Shown here: in pieces, positions 24,697 through 37,132 of the stretch
Position numbering within the stretch: position 1 is the first letter of the stretch
How the letters are laid out: each line of letters starts with the position of its first letter
DNA from: Mauremys mutica
Taxonomy: Eukaryota > Chordata > Testudines > Geoemydidae
Assembly (NCBI RefSeq): GCF_020497125.1
Contig: NC_059077.1
Span: 29,897,340 to 29,961,339 of the forward strand
Direction: 5' to 3'
DNA length: 64,000 nt
Notes under the pieces: model-generated
Told to the model about the DNA's origin: nothing
What the model saw: the letters and a program-made list of their open reading frames with translations, nothing else
The model's database searches: none
Made by a program: the position numbers and the translations under genes

Positions 24697-27484
24697 AGGT
24701 AGGTTCCTGTAACACCTTTGTTTATTTTTATTTATTTACTTACTTATGTACAGGAGGTGGGTCATTAGCCCACTTCCAACCCCCTACCAGAAGGCCAGTT
24801 GACTACCTTTGGTCTGGCTCCTACCCTTCTGGCATGAGTGGCCCTGCCAGTTATACTCCTGTCAGCATAGCTCTCAGGGTCATGGGATCACACAAGCCTT
24901 CCCAATACATGAAAAGAGAGTACATGGGAAACCTAAACTACTGTTCAGCTCAACAATCCCAACTCGATTCAATCAAACTCAGTTAGACCGAGTAAAGAGA
25001 TGATAGGAAGTGGCTAAACCCATAAGGAAGCTACTCCATGGATAAATTTATTCTCTCCTAAATCTATAACTAAAATTGATACATGAAACATGCATACACT
25101 ATGAGTCTGGGAAAATGGGCCAAGTAACCAAAGAAATGGCCTAGATATACTAGGGCACAGTGAAGTGAGATGGGTAACATCAGAACAAATAATTTGTCAA
25201 CTGGACAGAACCTACTATATTCTGGGCTACTGAACACCAGTGACATACATAGACATGGAATTAGGTCAGATACTCTCAAAGATGGCAGCTAAAAGCCTGA
25301 TAGAATTGGTATCAATTTCAGAAAGGATTATAACAGCACAATTTACATCAAAGTTCCAGCAAGTGTCCATTATTCAATGCTATGCACTAACAAATCAAGC
25401 TATTCAAGAGGAAAAAAATAAAACTTTAATGGACAGAGAATAGTTGACAAGGTCCCTAAAAGGGATGTCCAGTTAGTAACTGGAGACATGAATGCTAATG
25501 TGGGGAGAAACATACTGGCAGGGGCCTAATTATGGGGAAACAGGACCTTGGTGAAATGAACAAAAATTGTGAAAGATTTGACAATTTCTGTAGAATCAAT
25601 GACCTGCTCATTGGAGGAACTATTTTCCCTCACTGTCCTAGCACAAAATTGGAGGTCACCAGACCTCAGAACAGGGAACCAAACTGATCACATTACAGTT
25701 AGGTGCAAATGGAAACTAACTTTAGAGGATGTATGTATCAGGAATAGTGCAGATGTAGGAATGGACCATGCATTAGTAGTAACTGTATTGAGAATAAAAA
25801 TAATAACAAAAATGAGAACCAAACAACTGAGATGCCCACATTATAAAACCACCAAGCTAAAACAGATAACACAATAAGAGTTTAGAATTGCATTAGCAAA
25901 CAGTTACCAGGCACTTAAAGATGAAGATAATGCAACAGTAGAAGGCAAATGGAAATGCGGAAAGGAAATTTTCAACAAAACCTACAAAAGAAGTGCTGGG
26001 ATTGAGGAAGAATGGTTTGTCTGAGGATACATGACCAAAAATAGAAGAAAGATGTAAAATTAAACAAACTAACTCAAGCAAGAACACAGAAGCAGTGACT
26101 CCAAGAGGAATATTCCACAAAAAAAGGTCAAAAAAAGTGCCACGAAAGGCAAACAAGATTTTATAGACAAAATGGCAACAGATGAAGACACTGTGCAACA
26201 TCATTAGACAGTTGTCGGGAAGAACACCAACTGACCATCCAAGACAATGAAGGTAATTTTAACCATGAAGACATCAGAACAATCATATGGAGGCAGTATT
26301 TAAGCAATTACTGGATGGCAAGCCAGTAGTCAATCCCCAGCCATACAGGAAGGACAATATCTGGATGTTGAATTAGGACTAATAGAAGAAAAAAGGAAGG
26401 CAATCAATAAGTTAAAAAGTGATTTCCATAAAGCCTTTGACACATGGATAAAACAGTCTTATGGAAATTGCTATACTATTATGGGATCCCTCAGAAATCT
26501 GTGATGATTATTCAGCACTTCCATGAAAAAAATGTCATGCCAAGAAATACATAACAGTGAACAGATTAGCCCTGGAGGTAATTATCTGCATCAAACAGGG
26601 ATGTCTTATGTCACCCCATGACTTCCTACTGGTAATGGATTGGGTAATGAGAGACCACAGAACAACCAAGGGGTACACAATGGACTTACAGGCAGAAACT
26701 AGAAGAAGATGTCATCTTTGTAGATGACATCAACCTGCTGTTCCATATTCAAGGCAAGCTAAAATAAATCATCTTCATACCAATGCACAGTTAGTAGGGC
26801 TGAAAATCAACAAAGGAATCTAAAGCAATGAGAATTAATGCACAACAAGAAACATCAATAACACTTTCTGAGTTAGACATAGAAGAGGTCTGACACTTGG
26901 CATACCTTGGCAGCATCATAAGCCAAACAAGTGGAACAGATGAAGATGTTAAAGCCAGAATAGTGACAGCCAGATATCCCTTCACATCCCCAAAGCTGAT
27001 CTGGAGGAGCAGAAACCTGGCCTTCCGAACTAAACTTTGAATATTTAACATGATTGTAAAGTCTGTTTTACTATATGGGACTGAATCTTGGAGACCTATC
27101 AAAAACTTATCTAAATTCCAAGTTTTTATAAACACCTGCCTTAGACAAATCCTAAATATCAGAGGGCCAGAAAAAAAATCAGAAATGTATACTGTTTGGA
27201 GAAGAAAACAAAAACTGATAGATCAGGAAATTATGGAAAGAAAATGGAGATGGCTAGAACACATATGAAGGAAAGAACCAAACAGTATAACAAAACAGGC
27301 ACTGGACTGGAACCCAGAGGGCAAGAGGTGAAGAGGTAGACCAAGAACAACATGGAAATGCATAACTGAACGCTATTAAAATGACATGGGAAGAAGCTAA
27401 GACCGCAGCAAAAAATCACCATGGAAGGCAGTGGTGAAGGCTCTATGTTCCACCTGGGATACAAAGTCATAAGTTAAATAGGTC
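24697..27484 (+). pseudogene. RTE-type LINE (endonuclease-RT), inserted in CR1
   Basis: A single-ORF LINE whose protein nicks DNA and reverse-transcribes its RNA. The + strand shows, with frameshifts, an N-terminal endonuclease (around 25240-25460: ISERIITAQFTSKFQ, IIQCYALTN, VTGDMNANVG; then a TKL..SP-like and SDHH-like region to about 25780). An RT follows: DFHKAFDT near 26420, LVMDWVMR near 26630, and a catalytic-box FVDD at 26717-26728 where FADD is usual. The C-terminal block is at 27050-27268 (LYGTESW, INTCLRQILNIRGP, RKWRWLEHI), ending near 27470 with WKAVVKALCSTW. The flanks ATATGACAT (24688-24696) and ATATGGCAT (27485-27493) are a 9 bp duplication of CR1 sequence. The organisation matches RTE-clade LINEs often mis-annotated as craniofacial development protein 2-like. 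Confidence 0.82.
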
Positions 27485-27825
27485 ATATGGCATTGGTGAG
27501 ACTGATACTGGAGTACTGTGTACAGTTAGTTATGGTGTCCACATTTAAGGACTGGAGAAAAAGTCTTACATTGAGAGACTCAAAGGGCTCAATCTGTTTA
27601 GCTTATAAAAAAGAAGATAGAGAGTTGAGTTGATTAGTGTATAGCAATCTTATGGGGTGAAAATATTAGATAAGAAAAGGTTCTTTAGTTAAGTAGAGAA
27701 AGTCATAACAAGAATCAGTAGCCAGAAGCTAAAGCCAGACAAATTCAAATTAGAAGTTAGACAAAAATTATTGACGGTGAGGATGATTAACCACTGAAAC
27801 AAACTACCAAGAAAAGTGGTGGAGT

Positions 27826-27988
27826 CAGGGCCAGCACTAGACCAAATGGTGCCTAGGCAAGGAGCATCTTCAGTAACCCCCTTCATTTGTTAAAATTTGG
27901 TATACCTTACAGCACCCCAAGCCTGGTGTCCCCCAAGCTTGGCACTCCAGGTAACCACCTGGGTTGCCTGCCTCTAAATCTAGCACTG
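27826..27988. mobile_element. Short hAT-type MITE inside CR1
   Basis: It starts CAGGGCCAGCACTAGACC and ends, inverted, with the matching TCTAGCACTG. The flanks GGTGGAGT (27818-27825) and GGTGGACT (27989-27996) are an 8 bp duplication with one change. It interrupts the CR1 words GTGGAGTC and CTCCATCTCTTG. 163 bp, no coding potential. Confidence 0.9.
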
Positions 27989-28062
27989 GGTGGACTCTCC
28001 ATCTCTTGTTGCCTTGAAGTCAGTACTGGGTGCCTTTCTGGAAGATATACTTTAGCCAAACA

Positions 28063-28171
28063 TCAGAGGGGTAGCCGTGTTAGTCTGGATCTGTAAAAGC
28101 AGCAAATAATCCTGTGGCACCTTATAGACTAACAGACATATTGGAGCATGAGCTTTCGTGGGTGAATACCC
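28063..28171 (+). repeat. Short retroposed turtle repeat inside CR1
   Basis: It reads TCAGAGGGGTAGCCGTGTTA, then CTGTGGCACCTTATAGACTA, then GAGCTTTCGTGGGTGAATAC. This is a very abundant short turtle repeat whose class I cannot name. The CR1 flanks of about 17 bp (28046-28062 and 28172-28188, both with a CTTTA..CAA.CA pattern) look duplicated with four transitions. That length suits target-primed retroposition rather than a DNA transposon. Confidence 0.65.
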
Positions 28172-28291
28172 TATGCTTTAATCAAGCACAAGTTATTGGA
28201 CTCAATACAAGGGTAACTAGGTGAGGTGTAATGCAAGAGGTCAAGACTAGATGATTTACTGGTCCCTTATGGCCTTAATCTCTATGAATCT

Positions 28292-29934
28292 AGAAGCTAA
28301 GTCACTTCTGACACCATGTTCTCTGTTCAAGCACAAGAAGAGAGAACTAACATTATGCAACGTTAAGGCTGTACTCTCCCATAGAGCATTTCTGAAAAGT
28401 ATTGTTCTCTGAGTTCCTAAACATTGTCTTGTGCATACTCTAACACCCCTGAATTGGAAGCTATCATAACACCAAGAGTAACCTGGACTCTTGCTCAACC
28501 CCTTCCAACTGGCTTTGGTGGCTGATGTGTTTGGGAGGTGGGTTTTGCTCACTCCTCACACATCCCACTTCCTCGCAGTGGTGAATGTCATGTATTCAGC
28601 CCCTTGTCTCCCACCATTGTCTGAAGTCACAATTCCCTCCACGGCTGCATAGCCCAAAGGCATAAACTAGTCCTGTATTAGTAGAGTACAGTGTCTTATG
28701 GATAAAACTGAGCAAATATGCTTTTCAATGATTCAGAGATAGGATTTCTCTACATCATACTATAATGGGATAAAATTGAAGATTACTAATGAGTAGTATG
28801 GGCAGAGGTTTTGATATTAATTTCTTTTTATTCTCCCTCAGCTATAGTCTTATCCTCGGAAGAAGTATGTTAGATGGAGCATAAAGAGTGAAACAGAGAC
28901 ACTCAGACACCATATCAAAAACAACTAAAAGTCAACATAAATAATTCAACAGACTAACGTTCCTCTAATGCATTTTGTCCATTAAAGCTTTAGATAATTT
29001 TGGGACCAGGAAGAGTTTCTTTTTGATTCTTCCATTATTTTCTCATGTCAAAGGAATGCCTGGTTTTTTGAGAGAAACTCAAAGATTAGGTTGTTCATAC
29101 GTCAAATGAGAGTGGTTTTCTAGGTAAAGGAACTGTTTTAAATTATGAATAGCCTTCTACTTTTCATGAGAAAATAATTACCCATATCCTGGAAGACAAA
29201 TATTTCCTTCCCGAGTAACCATCAGTGCAAGGTTTTACTGCTCATGAGAGGCTGTCTATTGAACAACAGCTGTAGGAAGAACAGTAATAATAGGAGCAGC
29301 AAGATTCTGCTAAGATTACTGTATCTAATGCTGTATCAATAGTATTTTTGAAGGTATTAATCCCACCTGCTGTGACTACAAACTAAGCTTCATCAACCCT
29401 TTGAACTCTGTTAACTAACTCCTGGAGTTCACGGTCCATAATTGCTTCATGCCTTTTTAAAGTGGCAGGCTGAATTGATTAATCATTATATCTTACAGCA
29501 AATATAGTTTTGATTATTCTGTGCTACAATACACCCCTACACTATGAATTACAGTGTGGTGCCAAAGCAGCTTGTGATGTTCATTGCTATGTGCTGATTA
29601 TTCTGGAACAAATCCCTGGCCACCTTGGAACTTCACAGCTTCTCACAGTGCTGCACATCATGATCACTCAGAACTTCAGAATGACAAGAATATAACTCAG
29701 CATCTCATTCTCCAAAAACACGGAGCCCTGTCACTTGATCTAAAGGAGTGTCTCCAAAATAGGTCAAAATACATACACACACCAGCTAGTGGCACTCTGG
29801 TAATATGGTCATGAATGTGGGAAAAGAAACATGAAAAAATGGTGTAGTATAGTTTGGTTTGGTTTTTAGCAAATATAGCTGCAGACAGGAAAATAAATTA
29901 AGAGTTCCTTAGACTAATAACATTTAGCACTTAT
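28292..29934. other. No recognised feature
   Basis: AT-rich sequence after the CR1 end. Frames such as 28256-28552 (-) and 29510-29695 (+) are short and carry no known domain. Confidence 0.4.
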
Positions 29935-30290
29935 AAAGGCAATAGTTGCAGATAATATCAAATTACTTAGGGTTAGAAGGACTGTGGGAAACTCTACAGG
30001 AACCTAATAAAGTTAGGTGACTGGTCATCATGATGTCAGATGAAATTAAATGTTGACAAATGCAAGGTAATGGGCATTAGAAGGAATAATCCTAACTACT
30101 CATTTGCCTTGTGGGTTCTAAATTAATTGCACCTACTAAGGAAAAAGACCTGGCTTTGATTTTACAAAGTCAGTGAAAAAGACATAGCAGAAATAGACAC
30201 AGTCCAGAAACAGGCTACAAAGTTGACTAAAAGCATGGAAATACTTCTGTAAAAAAATCCCAATATATAGGGACCAGAGTCAGCCCCTTA
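29935..30290 (+). pseudogene. Diverged CR1 LINE, RT-downstream fragment
   Basis: The + strand holds weak but ordered CR1 words: a DNTKLLR-like start (here a damaged frame), a TGHHDVR / MLTNAR region matching the usual lysine-cysteine block, then GRRNNPNYS-like and a DL..I region. The frame is heavily broken. I rate it as an old CR1 piece on pattern alone. Confidence 0.5.
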
Positions 30291-30547
30291 ATAGCTAAAC
30301 AATCCTGTTTAAAACAGTTTCCTGTTGATGAAGAAGAGTGTGTGCCCAGTTTCAGAGGGAATTATGGCTCCTAGAGCCAGGAGAGAGAGGTGTTTTTTCA
30401 GTCCCAATTTGTAGCTTTGTGGAAGACTGAGCCTCAACAAGCTTCTACACGTAGATGGCTTTTGGCTGAAAAATGGAGGGCATAATGCTACTGAGTCTGA
30501 GCAGACTCCAAAATAAATATCCCTGACAAACACATAGTAACTGACCA

Positions 30548-31459
30548 TGTTACAACCCAGTGACCCCGTCCCTCAGGAGGTCCCCGGGGGAGGCAGATTA
30601 GCACTGTATATTGCTAATGCTGTTGCAAGCATTGCAAGGCATTTTTGGGAAGGGTTAAAGGTGTGAGTGTGAAATGGAAAATTTCTTTGCAGGCTGCAGA
30701 GGCCAGAGGGGGAAGGAAAAAGAAAGCAGAGAACGGGTTCATTCAGCACTCCAGCTCGTTCAGGCAGAAGATAAGGCACTGACTCTAACCCAAGGCTGCA
30801 GCTCACAGCTGACACGTGGCTGCCTGCCGAGAAAGACGGGGGCCCAGAATCCACCGACCAGCCATGAAAAAGGACATTTCAGCTGAACAGACCCGCAGAG
30901 GCAGTCCATAATGACCAAAACAAGTGAAGGCCAGCACGGAGGAAAACAAAGAGGACAACTAAGTCTAGCCAGTGTGTTTTGGGAAAGTTGAGAAGATCAC
31001 AAAGAGCTGATTTTGACTGGTACAAAGAGCATCAGGAGCAGAGGTCCCTGAACGCAACACCCCCAAAGAAACCCAGGACTTTAAAACCCTCCTGAGAGCC
31101 GGAGCAATTCGGAGATCACAGCAGACCCCGGATGACCTGGACTCAAAACAAAAACTCCCATCCACCGTTCCCCCGGCTCTTCTTCCCTTACACCCAGGCT
31201 TGGCCAGCCTTGGGTAGTGCATGTGTGAGTATGAAAGTGGGTTAGGTCTTGGGACACTAACGCTTTGCTTTTTCTTCCTTGAGTGATTTGTGGGATCCCC
31301 AGAACTCTCCGCTGTTATTTTATTATTTTATTAATAAAGCTTTATTTATTAATAAATAAACACACTTGGTGTGTTTCATCATCTTCTCCCCAAACGATCC
31401 TGTGGCCTCAGCCTAATCACCTGATGCCTCAGGCAGATTGGTAACAGAAATCTGTCACA
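30548..31459 (+). mobile_element. Solo LTR, 912 bp, with polyadenylation signals
   Basis: It starts TGTTACAACCCAGTGACCCC and ends GGTAACAGAAATCTGTCACA. The flanks ACCA at 30544-30547 and 31460-31463 are identical, a 4 bp duplication common in gammaretrovirus-like elements. AATAAA signals lie near 31332 and 31353 in a T/A-rich block, then a TGTG-rich stretch, the order of an R region and poly(A) site; this sets the + orientation. No gag, pol or env remains, so it is a product of LTR-LTR recombination. The sequence looks less eroded than other repeats here. The ERV class is inferred only from TSD length. Confidence 0.82.
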
Positions 31460-32344
31460 ACCATACATACAGGATACACTCTCCTTCGCCTTCCTTTTAC
31501 AAAGAATTGAACACCGGTTAATCACTGTACTTTCCGATCTGCATACACAGATGCATTTTAGTGTTATGGCAGTCTGTACTATAAATTAATACATCACATT
31601 CAGGTGAAAATGTTGCTAAACTTCATAGATGTCGCTGATACTCTAGAGAGAGGAAATAATTTTATATTGCTTTACATTTTGTGAAACTTTACTTGACTGA
31701 CATAGTGTCCCCAGAACAATTAAGAACATTTTGAAGGCATATCAGAATTTGAATAAATATTCTCAGAGCCACAACTGCCAATGAAATTCAGCATTTGATC
31801 AAATTTCATTTTGATCAAACATTACAGTCAAAGACGGCAATTTATTCGGTAACTCTAAAGCAATTATCTCGGCATGATTACCATCTGCACCAGGCACAGT
31901 TTCAAATCAATCCCATTCTTTTATATTGTTTTTTCTTGAAAGAGAAAAGCCTTTGTTAATCTTATATCACATTGGAAATAAAATAATTACCCAGTGCAAC
32001 TCCATCTATCATAAGTAGAAAACAAATTGACTTGTTAAAGTACAGCCTTAATTTCCCTATTCGAGCATTCACAAGCAAAATATCACAAGCATGGAAGGGA
32101 AAAATGTTCAGATTTTGTTCATTCCTACTGCAGGTGACTTGATAGCCTGAGTTCAAATAATATGTTTTTGTAAGTGAAGAGTTTGTCTTGATACAATACA
32201 GTATGTTCAGTGAACCACACATTTTAATATTATTTGTGTTTTAAGTCCGGATTCTGAAATTTCCAATACACCAGAAGACTGCTGTGCTCCTGGGGAGCTC
32301 CTCTGAAATCAGCAGCCTTGCTACAAATTGTAAATTGCAGGGTT
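31460..32344. other. No recognised feature
   Basis: AT-rich sequence without supported features. Confidence 0.4.
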
Positions 32345-32425
32345 GCACCTCAGATGCATAAGGCTTTACAAATATGAAATAAGACAGGTCCCTGCCCCCA
32401 AGACGTTTCCAGTCTAATTCAGACA
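32345..32425 (+). repeat. Old amniote interspersed repeat, fragment
   Basis: It matches the second half of the 2835-2945 repeat: GGCTTTACAAATATGAAATA, then ACAGGTCCCTGCCCCCAAGA, then CCAGTCTAA. Confidence 0.45.
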
Positions 32426-34584
32426 AAAGTGGGCAGGAATACTGAAAAGACGTACGGTAAGTTACTCTAAAGCATTTATTTGTGTGATTATCCAATTTGC
32501 ATGCTAGACTAAGAATATAGGTCAAAGGTGGTGGAAGGTGACTGGACACTGGGGTGGAAGCCACCCTCTTGCTCTGGCCTAAAGACCCCCACTGGGTGTC
32601 ACCCCTCAGCTCTCTCTCTAGGGGTGCTACATTGGCTGGTGCCTGGGAAGAACTCTTTCGCCCTTGCCTCTAGGAATATAGACCAAAGAGGCCTGAATGG
32701 TTTTAATGGAGCTGCAGTTTGTCTATCCTAATTCTGCACCAGCAGAGCAAAAAAATCACAGATGGCTGAACAGGCGCCTGAGCTACGAAGTCTAGCTTCA
32801 GATCTGAACTTCCTCTAGGTTTGAGGTGGGAATAGGGGATGATCCAAGGACTTTAGCTGGCTCATCTCACCAGAAGACTGCTGATAGTTTGTAAAGTTTA
32901 CCTGATTGCTAACTTCCTAGGGTAGAGTGTTGTCTTTTATTGCACAGAAAAAAGTGCTCTGCTCATTTAAGCAACTGTCCAAGGATAATAGATAGAAAAT
33001 AGGTATTAAAGAATATTGATGCACAAGTCATACATAGTAATAAAATTATCTTGCATCATTCTATTATATAGTTTCTAAGGATTATCCTTCTTAAGGTATT
33101 GAAAGTAGTGTTAAAGAGGTCATTTTACTTACCAATTTGATCTCTCTTTGATCTCACATATGCACATTTCTCATTCATCCTAATGGGAGCCATATATACA
33201 CATACAGGGAAAAACAGACTCCTTTTGCTCTTCACTGTGTATGCAGTTCCTTGGCATCATGCTAAATTTTGTGACTCATAGATGTAATGTGGGATTCAAT
33301 TTCCTGCATGACTTTTCCTATACTGGAAGTGTGGTCTGGACTAATACAAAACTTTTCAATACAAATCTAAAAGAGTAACTGACATCTTTATATAGTCCCA
33401 ATTTCTATTAACCTCTCTGATAAAGGAATCTGACTCTTGAACTTGGCTAACCAGGTGCTCCTCTCAGTAATGTCAATTAGCTTCATTGGCATCAAGCATC
33501 TGCATGCTTAATGGAAGGAGGTTATATAAATTAGGAGGGAAAGCAATGGAGGGGGAAAAGCAAACACTAACACACTTTGATTTTAGAGAACAATGGGAGT
33601 TCCCTGGGTTCCTTTTAACTCCATTATGGCTGAAAAAAACTTCTTACTTTGTTCTTCCTCTATATTTTTACTTTACATTGTGACTGAGGAAATCCTTTTT
33701 CTATAGCGTTTAGTCTTCGGATGAAAGAACCCTTCTCTGTCTCTGCGTTTGAGGCTTTAAAAGGGCAGGTGGTACTGTTATTGCATTCTATTTTTAAATA
33801 AATTGCACCTCACAGGTGCTCAGCCTCAGGCATACGAAGTACCTTGCATCTGTTTGACTGACCTGTTGTGAGTTTTACAAGTGAAAGATCTAGGAAGAGA
33901 CTAGCATCTGCATGTCAAGATCTGCACATAAACACTGTTACTATGAATCTATCTTCACTTTCAGCCAACTAGCAGAGTAGCTAAATAGCAGCTGGAAAAT
34001 GCTAGACTTACTTTGATACTGAAAGAGATAGGCATCAAGTACAATAATGCCTTCTTGGTTATAAATTACCTGAAAAACATTTCCAGAGTTTTATCTCAGC
34101 TCCCAAGTTGCAGAAATCATGAGGCAGAATGCCTTGAGTGTCACTTGCCTCTATGCCCTTGTTAGTGCTGTAATGGGAGAACAAAGGTAGCTTCAAGCTG
34201 GAGCAGTGGAAGGGGGCTTTAGGGAAGTAGAAAATCAGGCCTACAATGCATAACTGAGTCTTTTCCTTATTCAGTTACTTGGATTCTCTTTGTCTAGCAT
34301 CCTTTATGAGCTACTCTTTGGAAGCAGTCCAGAGGAAGATTGCAGACTTCTCTGTGCCCCTGACATACTACAGGAATATTGCCCACTCTTTACTCAGATT
34401 CCCTTCAGAGACCAAACAACTTCATCTTTCCCTGAGGCATCAGCCAGCAACTGCCTCCTATAATAGACCCCAATTTCACCTTGCCTTAAAGAAGTGAAGC
34501 TTTATTGGAGTTCTACAAATAGAGAGAGAGATGGTGCTAGACAATAAGATATAAACATATGCATACTTAGATGGATAACCACAA
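32426..34584. other. No recognised feature
   Basis: AT-rich sequence. The frame at 34279-34497 and others are short and unsupported. Confidence 0.4.
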
Positions 34585-34775
34585 AAGGTAGGACCAGAAG
34601 AGACGTTGAGAGGTCATCTAGTCCATCCTCTTGTGCTGAGGTCAGATTAAGTAAACCTAGACCATCCCTGACATATATTTGTCTAACCGATAAAAGGGAT
34701 TCTACAGCTTCCCTAGATAACATATTCCAGTGTTTAGCTATCCTTATTGTTAGGAAACTTTTCATAATATCTAAT
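34585..34775 (-). pseudogene. CR1 LINE 3' fragment
   Basis: The minus frame shows the CR1 end block KHWNMLSREAVESLL followed by words of the 3' region. On the + strand it begins GTAGGACCAGAAGAGACG, then GAGGTCATCTAGTCCATCCT. It belongs to a CR1 subfamily distinct from 13455-13690. Confidence 0.7.
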
Positions 34776-36742
34776 CTAATAATATCTAATTAAGGCACAG
34801 AGAACATTGCTGGTGTGGTTCTAAATTTAAAGTTACAGATTATCCTTAATTACATTACATTACTTGTTATGGAGTATTATCTCTGGTCCCTTACTGCACA
34901 GAAAAGAGACATAAGAAAATACTATGTTCTCAGATGACTATCCTATGAGATTATGTCTGTGTATAACTCACCCGGTGCTTACGAAGCCTTCCTCCTTTCA
35001 TGTAGAGAGTCTGCTATTATGGCAAGATGGTTATATCCTTAGTATTATGGAAATCATAGCAGACTTTAGATGGAAAAATTATACCACTAAATACATGACA
35101 ACTTAAAGGTGCCATCTTTTACAGAGCAATTTGTTGAGTTTCCCTTAATATACACATACACACACACATACACAATTTGTGAGGGGTATTTAGGAGGCTA
35201 AGTATCAGCAAATATAAAATCCTTATCTGCTGGAAGAAAATGAAAATATATAGGATAAGACATAATTTCATCATTGTATAAAAAAAATAATGGGTTTGGT
35301 GAAAGGCAAATATTTAGATTGAAGTGTTTTATAAATAATACGCACTTGTGTCATAATGCTTTGCACTGTGATGGTATCTTCCATATGAAATCTCAACATG
35401 ATTAATCTACATTAATTATTAAATCTGGTCTGAATGTTGAGTTTGTAATGAACTCACAACCATACCAGTTTTGCATGGGGTTTATGCAAATATTTCATGC
35501 ATCCCTGTCCTGTTACAAAAGAGGATCAAATTCTAATAGCAATTATTTTTTTAAAGACTTAGGATAATTGCAAGATGTTCAGCAACAGATGAAAAAAATG
35601 CTGCAGGATAGTTCAGTATAGTTACACAGTAAAAAAAGATGCAAAATAGCCATCAACATTTATAAGTTATTGACTACAATTGATTAAAGCAGACTTTGCA
35701 AATCAGTTAGCTGATTTAGCAGTGACTCTAGTATGATCTGCTCCTTCATTTCCACCATGTGAATGAAACAATCAGGAAGCAAAAGAACATAAGTGTCCCA
35801 CCTGTGGTAGTTTTCAGACATTTTGAGCAGGCAATAGAAACAAGAGCCATGCAGTTTTATAGTAAATTAGTGAGTGGGAGAGGAGGAAACTGAATATGAA
35901 TTAATAGGAAACAAAGTCCCATAAGGCTTGGGGGAAGGTGGTACGGATAGCACCCGTTCCACAAGGCCCTGCCCCCTCTTTCTTTTACCAATACTGTACA
36001 AACAAAATCCTGTGGGTTCTCACACAGGAGCCTCTACAAGAGAAGGGAAGAGAATACCATAAAGATAGTAATCCCCTGCACATCCACCTGGATCTGATTT
36101 TTGTTCCCATCATCCATGGAGCTAGAAGGGACGATATGGCCCTGTGTTTTTAAATCTCTGTAAGTAGTATCTAATTGTTATGATATCAGTCATTCTACAA
36201 ATCATTGCTATAAATAACTAATGAATGCACAGCTTCGACCTCTAGTTAACCCTTAGATGGCTGAGTACAGCAGAACACCTGCATAATTCCACATATTTAC
36301 AGACTAAATGAAGCATAAACAGTCAGGCTACAATGGCAGAGCCTAGATGGAATGAGAGAAAATCAACCAGGCAAATTTTACTTTTTTATTACATTGTTCA
36401 GATTAACACACTGCATTATTTACCACATTTCACTAGATCTAAACATCAAATTACAATTGTCTTTGTTGACTTCACCATGAAAGATTTATCATTCCTAGAC
36501 ATGAATATTATATTTGGGTGGTTTAATGGACTCTGACGTCATCCTACCGCTCCAATATGATTATTACTTCATTGTAATTTTTCTTTTTAGTGTGATACAA
36601 AATGTATCTCTTATACATTGAATGTGACATTGACTCCTCTTTTATAAATTCTCCATTAGTTTTATTTCATGTATAACCTGAAGGCAGGTGGTGAGTTGAA
36701 TTTATTGATTGATTAAGAATGCTTCTTTCCCCTCAGCTCTTA
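34776..36742. other. No recognised gene; CA-rich microsatellite
   Basis: AT-rich, with an imperfect (CA)n/(CATA)n run at about 35151-35174. Nothing else supported. Confidence 0.45.
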
Positions 36743-37132
36743 GGCCTGGTCTACACTAGGACTTTAATTCGAATTTAGCAGCGTTAATTCGAATTAACCG
36801 TGCACCCGTCCACACCAGGAAGCCATTTAGTTCGACCTAGAGGGCTCTTTAGTTCGAATTCGGTACTCCACCCCGACGAGGGGAGTAGCGCTAAATTCGA
36901 CATGGCTATGTTGAATTAGGCTAGGTGTGGATGCAAATCGAACTTACTAGCTCCGGGAGCTATCCCACAGTGCACCACTCTGTTGATGCTCTGGACAGCA
37001 GTCCAAGCTTGGATTCTCTGACCAGCCACACAGGAAACGACCCGGGAAAATTTGAATTCCTTTTCCTGTCTGGGCACTTTGAATCTCATGTCCTGGTTGG
37101 ACATCGGGGCGAGCTCAGCAGCACCTGCAACG

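Larger units (their letters stand above)
22475..28291 (+). pseudogene. One CR1 LINE copy split by five later insertions
   Basis: CR1 encodes an endonuclease-reverse transcriptase used for target-primed retrotransposition. Recognisable CR1 segments lie, in order, at 22475-22804 (endonuclease-RT linker, VLGPE words), 23500-23736 (TEEDIRQHL, CPRVLKEL), 24428-24696 (ANVVPISKKGK-like, then CDDVAKSATVIFGYIKG), 27485-27825 (LVRLILEYCVQLW, KPDKFKLEVRQK), 27989-28062 and 28172-28291 (3' end, TCTCTATGAATCTAG). Between them lie two solo LTRs, an RTE LINE, a hAT MITE and a short repeat, each bordered by a duplicated piece of CR1. The CR1 has many stops and at least one internal deletion, as the main RT core is missing. 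It is the oldest layer of the locus. Confidence 0.82.

Noticed and set aside
25569..25877. Possible host exon similar to a craniofacial development protein
   Set aside because: The surrounding endonuclease and RT words and the 9 bp duplication show it is part of an RTE-type LINE.
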